Shown piece after piece: positions 55,885 to 64,000 of a stretch of 64,000 bases of DNA. Source of the DNA: Amborella trichopoda (Eukaryota; Streptophyta; Magnoliopsida; Amborellales; Amborellaceae); contig NW_006499563.1 of the NCBI RefSeq assembly GCF_000471905.2, positions 4,883,832 to 4,947,831 of the forward strand, written 5' to 3'. Position 1 is the first letter of the stretch, and every line of letters begins with the position of its first letter. The position numbers were made by a program, and so were the translations under genes. Under the pieces are notes generated by a model. It searched no databases and was not told the DNA's origin. It worked only from the letters and a program-made list of their open reading frames with translations.

Positions 55885-56880
55885 CACTGAGAATTGGGAC
55901 GAACATTTCCAGTGTTTCGATTGTTTTCCCCATTTGATGATGGGGTTTGAAGTTTGCCATGATGCTTAAGGAGGCTGTCCATCTAGATTGCTTTGGAGAT
56001 CATATCCGATATAGTAGTTGAGTTTGATGCCTCGACATGCAAGGAGATTTTCGGTCGCATATTGCGCACACATGTTTGGACCGCATCAATTTCAAGCATG
56101 GGGGTAGCTTGATGCGCAGCCATATATCTCCATCATACGATTAATTGATCAACCAGCTCATCTGGGCCTTGGGTTAACGGAGAAGCTCAATAGTCTTGAC
56201 TTCTCTTTCAACCTCATTGAAGTACCTGTAGAACGAGTGCACCATTTCTTCCCAGGTCATCACTGAGTTCGGGGGGAGTCGCATACCAATTGAATGCTGG
56301 CCAGGTACGAGTTTCAACAAACTAACGAAGAAGAAGCCTCCCATCAGTTGCTGTCTCTTGACATGACATATAAAATGGGCAATATGCTGGTGAAGCGAAC
56401 TCATGCTGTTGAAGAGTAGGAGTCTCCCCTTATAGAAATTTTGGGGAAATGGGAGCTGATCAATGAAAGAGATAGGGATTTAGATACAGGGTTGTATCTT
56501 GCATGCTCGAGATCATTCTGCCTCACAAACTGTGGGTGATCATGGCATCAATGTCAGTTTGTAAGACCTGCTGAGTGGAGGAATGGTCATGCAAAGGTGG
56601 CGGCTGCCTCAGGATTGGATTGGCTGGATGAGGAGAATTGGCTTCCTGGTGAGATGAGTTTCTAAGGAGCTTGGTACTTTCCATTAGCTCGATCTTTTCT
56701 ATCATCTTACGCATCAAATGCTTGAACTGATTCATATGATATTCTTGATCGTCATTGAGCTCCTCAACGACCACCACGCTAACTATTTCCTCAAGGGGAT
56801 TGATCTTTTGCATGGTCGGGGTCTTGGGTACCCACCGCACTGGGTGCGACAAGTCAGTTAGCAAGGGTTCATCAAGCTCC
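55885..56880 (-). pseudogene. gag: Element E gag fragment
   Basis: Minus-strand capsid of the A/B family. MNQFKHLMRKMIEKIELMES and VLQTDIDAMITHSL form the N-terminal part (56523-56864). SSLHQHIAHFICHVKRQQLM, then MTWEEMVHSFYRYFNEVERE and VKTIELL form the core (56174-56404). Further frames to 55890 give DAVQTCVRNMRPKISLHVEA, as in A. No knuckle or protease follows; LTR D abuts in opposite orientation. Confidence 0.82.
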
Positions 56881-57574
56881 GACTCGGTTCTTCTCTCAAC
56901 ACTATCGACATTCCTCGGTCATGTTTGGCTCTCAGGCTCTAATATACTTCCCTGTAGAATTGAGATCAGAACCATGATTGTCAACAGTCTGCTTTCTTCA
57001 AACCTGACTAGGCCGTCTCCATGAGGTGAGGCAAGGGAAGCAGGCCAAAAATAGGAGTCAGCTTCGGCGTTTATCTTGGCATTGAGAGAGATGGGGGATG
57101 GAAGACCTCATCACCCAAGGGAACCTTACCTCGAGCTCTTTTGTGAGCTCCAAAGGTAGGGCCGATCTGAAGAGAGTACTTCAAGAGGGTACTTTTAGAG
57201 AAGGCCTTCAAGTACCAAGTCCTTAGTGGTTCGACCGAGGGAGAAGGGACGAATGGGGGAGGAGATAACTACCAATGACCATTCAGTCAAGCACTTGGAG
57301 TCATCCGTGGTGGTGGCACGTGTGCGCCCTTGCAGAGGGGTTTCGAGTGACCTAGGGGTCAACTTAAGCTCAAGCAGTAGGTCTGGCCTTAGGAGGGCAA
57401 GTACCGTGAGCAAGTGTTTGTGACAGAATGGCCTTGTGACAACCCCTCATAGAATGAGCAGGCATGTGCTAGAAGGGACGACGAGGGGGTCATCTCTCAA
57501 GTAATCCAGTAATTGTAGCAATAGGGCTTCCTCAAGCAATACGATGCATATGCAACAGTTATATAGGACCAAGA
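56881..57574 (-). other. Element E leader, cut by element F
   Basis: Collinear on the minus strand with the leaders of B and C (for example AAAAGTACCCTCTTGAAGTA corresponding to AAGAGTATCATCTTGAACTA). Stops abruptly at the TGTAACAACCC start of LTR F. Confidence 0.6.
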
Positions 57575-57596
57575 TGTAACAACCCAACTTTCTCCT

Positions 57597-57960
57597 TTTT
57601 AAGCATAAGGAAGAAGGCACACGGTGATAGGGAAAGATGGAACGCGGCGATAGAAGAAGAAGGCACGCGACAAGAAGGAAGAAGGTGCATGGGGAGAAAG
57701 AGAAGATAGGGAAAGAAGGAGCGTGACGAGAAGGAAGATGGCGCGAGGCGATAAGGAGAGAAGGAGTGTGGCGATCGGGGAAGAAGGTGTGCGGCGAGAA
57801 GGAAGAAGACGCGTCTCGATAGGGGAAGAAGGCATGCGACGAGAAGGAAGAAGGAACACGATGATAAGGAGAGAAGGTGTGTGACGGTAGGGGAAGAAAT
57901 CATGCAGCGGGAAGGAAGAAGGCAAGCAACGATAAGGAGAGAAGGAAGAGAATGCACAGC
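57597..57960. repeat. GA-rich 25-30-bp array in LTR F
   Basis: Repeats of GAAGGAAGAAGGCGCGxGGCGATAGG with variable phase, occupying the same LTR position as the CTTACACAGCCGGC array of element G although the sequence differs. Confidence 0.85.
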
Positions 57961-59689
57961 AATTGGGGAAGGAGTGAGCCTGGCGATAGGTGCAGAGAGG
58001 AGGAAGAGAGAAATTTCGTGCGACAAGCGCATGCGAGGATGAAAGGAAAGAGGAAGAGAAAGGGAAAGCATGCGTACAGCAAAGTGGAAGAAGAGAAGGT
58101 CGTGTATGAAGCAAGTTGGCCACCTGTTGGCTGCATGTTGTGTTGTGTGGAGAATGTCAACCTTCCTTCTATGCAAAGGCCACTTGGCTAGCATAGAAAG
58201 CCACCTCCCCACCTTTGGACTAGAAAACCACTCTTTCTCTCTCTACGTCTCGTGTTTTGAAGCAAAAGCTTAGCCCTTTGTGCCATTGTTGGAGAGTTTG
58301 AGAAATCTTGGTGGAGGGGACTGCGGAAGGAGTTTGAGATCATCCTTGGAGACTTAAAGAGGTAAGTAGATCACTACCCTGCAGACCTGTAAGTATGAAT
58401 TGAGGCATGAATTAAAGCATGAATGATGTATGAATCATATATGAATGAAGTATCAATCCAAGCATGTATAATGCATGATTTAGGCGGGTATGATAGTTGA
58501 ATTTAAGCATGAAATTAGGCATGAGATGGTATAGAAACTATGTACAAGGAATGGGATAGCATGAATGTCCTTGTGATCTGTTTTTCCAGAAAGTTCGCTT
58601 TCTCTTGCCTAATGGAAATGAGCATTGAAATCCATTTGATGGCCCTAATATTTTGGGGAGTGATTCACTTGTGAGTCTAGTTTAAGCTAGAATTGGTCTC
58701 ATGTTGTTACCTTGCCTAGATTAAGAGTTATGAGATGATTTGGGAAGGGATATCATGGCTGGACTGTGATTTTCTAGGGATTTTACATGTTCTTGTAATG
58801 AGACTTTGACAAAACAAATGATACCCTTTTGACCTCAAATGACAACTAATTGAAAAATCTTTGAGTCTAATTTGAGTTTGGTGTTTTGGTCTAATTGTGA
58901 GTTTTGCTAGTTTGGAAGGTATGTTCATGTTGTGCTCATATGCCACTGTTGGAAACCTGTGAGATTCTAGAAGTATTGCTTCTATTGCATTGAGGATTTG
59001 CCAGGCCTATTGATGTCTAAATAATACAAAATTATAGCGCCATTTGATGTATTCATGGGTATTCTATGATTTTCACATTTTAACCTTGCCCAAATTCGGT
59101 TCAAATGAGGAGCCATACTCAAGAATGCTCCAATATGTCACAGTTGACAGACCTTATAGAAACTCAAAATTTTGGTCCTTGTGGCCATGAATTTTGGCGT
59201 GCCAAACGGGGTCCAAATGCTCCAAAACTACAGCCATTTAAAATCCCTGAATGCCATCTAAAACTTGCATGTTTAAATTGTTTTGAAATTTTGGCTGAAT
59301 TGCAAGTTATGTTTCGAATTGTGAACGTATGTCACTATTGGCTGAATTCAGCAAGGCTCAAAACGATATAGTGAACCCTCAATTGATCAAGTATTGTTCA
59401 GTTAGGAAAATGGATTCAGAATTTAGTTGAATTTCCCTTCATATTTTGGGTGCCACGCCTCATCTTGTATATGCCCATGAGTGATAAGGACAACAATGAA
59501 TTTTACGTTGCACATGAACTATGCACATGTCATGCATCGATGTCTCGATTTGAACACAGCTTAATCCCTTTTGCAAGGTGATTTAATAAGCATGTTTATG
59601 ATCCTACAAATGTTAAATTCTCTTGACCTTCTGAACAGAGTAAAGTACCAATGAATGAATGCTATGCATGCTTATAAATGGAACTCTGT

Positions 59690-59905
59690 TATATGTGATT
59701 TCTGGCCACTACGCAATGGGTCCTCCATTGGTAGTGGATATTTTGTTTTTACTATATGAACTCTAGTATATGTGACTTCTGGCCACTATGCAATGGGTCC
59801 ATTGGTAATGGATATTCTGTTTCTGTTATATGAACTCTGTTATATGAGATTTATGGCCCCTACGTAATGGGTCCTCCAATGGTAGTGGATACTCTATTTT
59901 GCCTG
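59690..59905. repeat. 74-77-bp array in LTR F
   Basis: TGGCCACTACGCAATGGGTCC, then CCATTGGTAGTGGATATT, starting at 59704, 59781 and 59855. The words are the reverse complement relatives of the 81-bp units in G (CCACTACCGG, CACGTAATGG, GTGGCCAT). Confidence 0.85.
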
Positions 59906-60976
59906 CAAGCTTTGATTCTGCCCTGACTTCAAAGATAGGAGTGGAGACGACAGATAATTGTAAATAACAGGGTGGGTTGTGCCCCCAAATTGTTATGGGC
60001 ACTACAAATTGGGTCCTCCAATGGTGGTGTAATGTCCTCTCGCATAAAAGTTCAAGGAGAGGGTCATGTCTTGCAAGGCCTCAACCTATTAAAACCCCTA
60101 AGTGCGTTGGGGATCGGGTGTGTGAGTGAGGACACTACGAATTGGACCTCCATTTGTCGTTGTCCTCCCTCCCGAATGAGGGTAAAAGTTTCAAGTTGCA
60201 AGATTGGCTTAGCCTGATCGATCTGACTTCTACTTCGGAAGTAAATTATTATGTTCTTGATTATGTTTCTGATTCTTTTTCTGATTCTGATTTTGTTTCT
60301 ATCAGTTTGAATTAAGTATCCTGTATGATTGTCTGACTGCGATTGTGATATACATCAATGTAACTGTCATTTCGGGAAATATTAGATGCTCCAACTTTTG
60401 AACAATACTTATTTTATGCTGTTAATGTACATATTCTGGGGAATGACTTTACCTTCTGATTGCCAATACGATGTCTGATGAATTATAGGCCTTATCATTA
60501 TTTATAAGCTTGTAAGTAGGATTGTAGGGTACTGATTTACTTATTGGGCTTTTAGCTTCTGCCTCTCTTTTACCTTCCATGTAGAGTGACAACCGATAGC
60601 TTGTACATATACAGCTGGACGTGGCAACAAACTTTTGGATACATGAGTTCTTTTCAAGAAGCTTATGATTGTAAGTGTCTGATGGTGTTGCCACAATGTT
60701 ATTTTGATAAATTGTATTTTTTTGGTTGTCCAATAGTGCCTGCAACCTTTGTAAAAGAATTTTTGAGGGCTGGGATCTGTATAAATGGTTTCTATTTTGC
60801 TCTGTCAATGACCATGTGTTTCTGTGTTTATTTTAGTTCATGGTTTGCTTTAATTCCGCAATTATAACATGTGTTGTCCCACCTGAGTGATGTACGTGAC
60901 CTCCGGTCTCGATCCCGCAATCTGTCGGCCTTTGATTGGGAATGGTAGGGGCCAGGGGGCGGGGTCGTGACAAATA

Positions 60977-60989
60977 TGGTATCAGAGCA
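60977..60989 (+). other. Element F primer-binding site, initiator tRNA-Met type
   Basis: TGGTATCAGAGCA, the standard plant initiator-Met PBS, four bases after the LTR end. Confidence 0.96.
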
Positions 60990-61085
60990 GCCAAGTTTGG
61001 ATTCTTGGCCTAGAATGTCATAGAGGTGTTTCTAAAATAGTTTTGAGTAGACTAGTGATTGAGGTGTCCCTGTTGTAGGACCAAG

Positions 61086-61856
61086 ATGCCAAGGACTTGT
61101 GCTTATAATGCGAGTTCTAGTGGCGAGAATGCAAAAGACCTTGGAGAATTCTTCAGGACATTGTAGGCCATGACTCAGATGATGAAAGATACTATGTCGG
61201 CCTCGGTTACCCCTGCCCCGGAGTAGACTAACGTTGGATTAATAAAAAGATTTAGGAGGCTAGCACCTCCGACGTTCCTAGGACATGGGGGACTAGAAAA
61301 AGCAGAGCGATGGGTAAGGAAAGTGGAGAAGATATTTGAAGTGTTACCTTACAGTGACCAGCAAAAGGTTATGTTAGGGGCCTTCATGTTAAAAGGAGAT
61401 TTTGAGCACAAGTGGGGCTTAGTAAAGCAATATTGGGAAAGGTCAGGGACAGAAGTGACCTGGGAAAATTTCTTAGAAGCCTTTAATGAGAAGTACTTCT
61501 CAGACTCAGTAAGGAAAAGAAAGGAAATAGATTTTATTGAGGTGCAATTAGGGAGACTATTTGTAGAACAGTACGCAGTCAAGTGTGTGGAATTGTCAAG
61601 ATATGCATCGCACATCATTAACACTGAGGCATGGAAGGCTAATAAGTTAGAGAGAGGCCTCAGACAAGAAATAAGGAGGGGTATAATATCGGCTAATTTA
61701 AAGACCTTCTCCCCTCTCGTGTACTTGGCCCTGAAGATAAAAAGGGAAGACGAAGGGTCCCGGTTCAGGAAAGAGGGAAGGAAGGGACCGACTCAGTTTG
61801 GAAGTTTTGAAAGAAGGACTCGACCATCTCTAAGGAGAATTTTTCAGGGGAAGTAA
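61086..61856 (+). pseudogene. gag: Element F gag
   Basis: Starts MPRTCAYNASSSGENAKDLG about 100 bp after the PBS. Stops interrupt at about 61167 and 61224, after which the frame is open from 61323: GAFMLKGDFEHKWGLVKQYW, then WENFLEAFNEKYFSDSVRKR, VEQYAVKCVELSRYASHIIN and ERGLRQEIRRGIISANL. Clear homologue of the element G gag. Zinc-knuckle traces follow at 61915-62005 (CPYCRKDNHLAAEC-like, then CFRCGKPGH) in broken frame. Confidence 0.9.
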
Positions 61857-62550
61857 TAATCAAGGAAGCAAGAAGATCCAGAAAACCTTCTTGGGCGACA
61901 TAAGAGTGAACCAGCGCCCGACATGTCCATATTGCAGAAAGGACAATCACTTGGCGGCAGAGTGCTGAAGGAAGACAGGAACATGTTTCAGGTGTGGTAA
62001 ACCTGGCCACATGATCAAGGAGTATTCAGTGAAGGGACCAGGAGACGGGCCGAAGACTCAAGGTCGGGTGTTTGCCCTAACGGAACGAGAAGCCAAGGCG
62101 TCCACCTCTGTGATTCGAGGTACACTTTCTGTCTGTAACATGGAAGCTAAAGTGTTGATTGACCCTGGATCTACACACTTTTTTGTTGTACCTCACTTTC
62201 ATACCACATAAATGTTAGACTTGCACTTCTTGACTGAACATTGACTGTAAGCACACCCATAGGAGAATCTATGGGGACTGATATTGTTTTCAAACACTTT
62301 GGGGTTTTTCTTGAAAGGTGTGTTCTACCTATAGACTAGATATTATTAGATATCCGAGACTTTGATGTGATTTTGGGTATGGAATGGTCGTCTGCTCACT
62401 TTGCAACAGGGAATTTGTTATTACAAAACTGTAATTTTTAGATGCCCTAGTCAGCCTGAACTGAATTTTGTTGGCATGAAGGATTTCTGCCCTATACACT
62501 TTATCTCGGGACTTCGAGTTTCCCATCAGTTGGCCAAGAATGTATTGGGT
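61857..62550 (+). pseudogene. pol: Element F nucleocapsid and protease
   Basis: Two knuckles, then GPKTQGRVFALTEREAKAST and the protease loop EAKVLIDPGSTHFFVVPHFH (62011-62211). The C-terminal hallmark FDVILGMEWSSAHFATGN lies near 62360-62415 in another frame. Same layout as element G. Broken by stops. Confidence 0.85.
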
Positions 62551-62552
62551 AT

Positions 62553-63062
62553 ATGGCTTACGTAGTGAAGAATCGGGATGCCCAGTATAAGTTAGATGAG
62601 ATACCAATAGTAAGGAAGTATCTAGAAGTTTTCCCTGAGGAGGTAACCACTCTGCCTCAAGTTAGGGAGATAGAATTTAAAATAGAGGTGGTTTCTGATA
62701 CTGCTCTCATTTCTAAATCCCCTTATAGGATGGCTTCAGCCGAATCGAAGGAATTGAAGGAACAACTGCAAGAGTTATTAGAAAGGGGATTCATTGGACC
62801 TAGTGTGTAACCATGGGGTGCACTGATTTTATTTGTCAAAAAGAAAGATGGGTCCTTAAGACTTTGTATAGATTATAGATAGTTGAACTAGGTCACAATA
62901 AAGAATAAGTACCCCTTGCCTAGAATTGACAACCTCTTTTATCAGTTTCAAGGGGCACATGTGTCTTCTAAAATTGACCTACGGTGAAGCTATTATGAAT
63001 TGCGGATCAAAGAAGAGGATGTTCCTAAGACCGCATTTAGAACCTGATATGGGCACTATGAG
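62553..63062 (+). pseudogene. pol: Element F reverse transcriptase, N-terminal part only
   Basis: YLEVFPEEVTTLPQVREIEF and YRMASAESKELKEQLQELLE, then [20 protein letters not shown] and DVPKTAFRTxYGHYE. The sequence stops just before the MPFGLTNAP motif. The catalytic (Y/F)xDD, thumb and RNase H are absent. Confidence 0.88.
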
Positions 63063-64000
63063 TAACCCGTTATATTGCGCACCTGGGAAGTACGAAATTA
63101 TATTAGGATTTGAAAAAGCATTTCTGGTGGAATGATATGATATAGGAAATAGCACAGTTTGTTTCCATGTGCTTAACATGTCAGCAAGTGAAGGCTGAAC
63201 ATCAGAAACCCATCGGAGTGTTGCAACCCCTACCCGTTGTGGAGTGGATGTGAGAGCACATTACTAAGGATTTTTTCTTTGGCTTACCCAATATTGGTGC
63301 TGAATACGATAGTATTTGGGTCATCGCGGACCGATTGACGAAAGCAGCTCATTTCTTACCAATCCGCACAACTTATACTTTGGACAAATTGACCCAACTA
63401 TACATTAAAGAAATTGTAAGATAACATGGAACACCTGTCAGTATCGTGTCTGATAGGGACACTAGATTTACTTCAAGATTTTGGGACAGTTTGCAGTCAG
63501 CTTTGGGGACAAGACTCACTTTCAGTACTGCTTTTCACACTCAGACTGATGGGCAATCAGAAAGGACTATTCAAACTCTAGAACACATGTTAAGAGCCTG
63601 CATTAATTATTTTAAAGGAGGCAGGGAGGATCATCTACCTCTGATAGAATTTGCTTATAATAACAGTTTGCAGGTCAGTATTCAAATAACACCTTTTGAG
63701 CATTGTATGAAAGAAAGTGCCGATCACCTATCTGTTGGGATGAGGTCGGTGAAAGAAGGATGTTAGGGTCTGAAATTGTTCATGTATCCTCAGAAAAGAT
63801 TGCCTTGATACGCTGAAATTGGCAGAAGAGGTACGCTGACAACGGATGAAGAAACCTTGAGTTTGAGGTAGGTGATTGGGTTTTCTTAAAGGTATCGCCA
63901 ACCAAGGGTGTTATGAGGTTCAGCAAGAAATGAAAGTTGAGCCCACATTTTATTGGACCATTTGAAATTCTCTGAAGAGTAGGGAGTATGGCTTATTGGC
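63063..64000 (+). pseudogene. pol: Element F integrase fused behind truncated RT
   Basis: Begins within the zinc finger (HLGSTKLY-stop-DLKKHFWWNDMI, then FVSMCLTCQQVKAEHQKP). The core continues with [37 protein letters not shown] (second Asp) and [18 protein letters not shown] (Glu). The C-terminal module runs to the window end (LSPHFIGPFEIL-like) in broken frames. Element continues beyond the window. About 1.3 kb of RT and RNase H is missing relative to G. Confidence 0.9.

Larger units (their letters stand above)
57575..60972 (+). repeat. Element F 5' LTR (3398 bp), Tekay/Del
   Basis: Starts TGTAACAACCC and ends GGGGTCGTGACA, directly before an intact PBS. The right end block (GGGGCxxGGGGCGGGGTCGTGACA) mirrors the GTCAxGACCCCACCCC ends of the G LTRs, so F and G are related families. 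Contains a GA-rich 25-30-bp array (57597-57960) near its start and a 74-77-bp array (59690-59905). Frames at 57559-58212 and 60449-60867 are not genes. Confidence 0.9.

Noticed and set aside
57559-58212. 217-codon and 174-codon minus-strand frames
   Set aside because: They cover the GA-rich tandem array and the first bases of LTR F; the amino-acid pattern follows the repeat period.
60449-60867. Possible small genes of 119 and 93 codons
   Set aside because: They lie inside the 3' part of LTR F, on opposite strands, and no domain is visible.

Overview
The window is nuclear DNA from a seed plant with a large, repeat-rich genome; the species cannot be told from the sequence. I recognise no host gene, tRNA or rRNA. 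Almost everything assignable belongs to decayed, mutually nested Ty3/gypsy LTR retrotransposons. The lineage evidence is the linear order of gag, protease, reverse transcriptase (RT), RNase H and integrase (INT), the plant-specific Tat-type second RNase H, a Tekay/Del-type integrase tail with a chromodomain remnant, and 3-kb LTRs. All coding regions carry stops, frameshifts or deletions. One 20-N assembly gap lies at 4268-4287.

Layout. 1-3985 is non-coding and full of tandem arrays (41-bp units, roughly 80-bp units, GTCGCC palindromes). 4160-10332 (minus) is a Tat-type element, called T1, with a recognisable gag-pro-RT-gRNH-aRNH-INT order and a truncated 5' end. 10345-12195 plus 23153-26808 (plus strand) is a Tat-like element, A, with LTR end, primer-binding site (PBS), ORF1-like frame, gag and LTR. 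It was split by insertion of a complete Tekay/Del element, G (12196-23152, minus; LTRs 3241 and 3155 bp).

26809-44183 (plus) is element B, the most informative copy: 5' LTR, PBS, an extra ORF before gag, gag with three knuckle-like modules, and protease. It then has no RT, RNase H or integrase, but a long antisense ORF (plant-mobile-domain-like region, Lys-rich linker, coiled coil), long minisatellite arrays and a truncated 3' LTR. 44184-48567 (minus) is element C (LTR, PBS, ORF1). 48568-55862 (plus) is element D (antisense ORF fragment, arrays, 3' LTR). 55885-57574 (minus) is a gag/leader fragment, E, interrupted by a second Tekay/Del element, F (57575 to the window end, plus) whose RT-RNase H segment is deleted.

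How the parts fit. A, B, C, D and E share PBS, leader, ORF1, gag, LTR and 3' arrays in different combinations, and none shows RT or integrase. I infer a non-autonomous, pol-less Tat-like family. T1 shares its 3'-UTR micro-repeat and is a candidate relative of the autonomous partner. The family's LTRs carry pyrimidine-rich tracts punctuated by short inverted repeats. In LTR D these repeats show paired, compensatory base changes, the least expected signal in the window.
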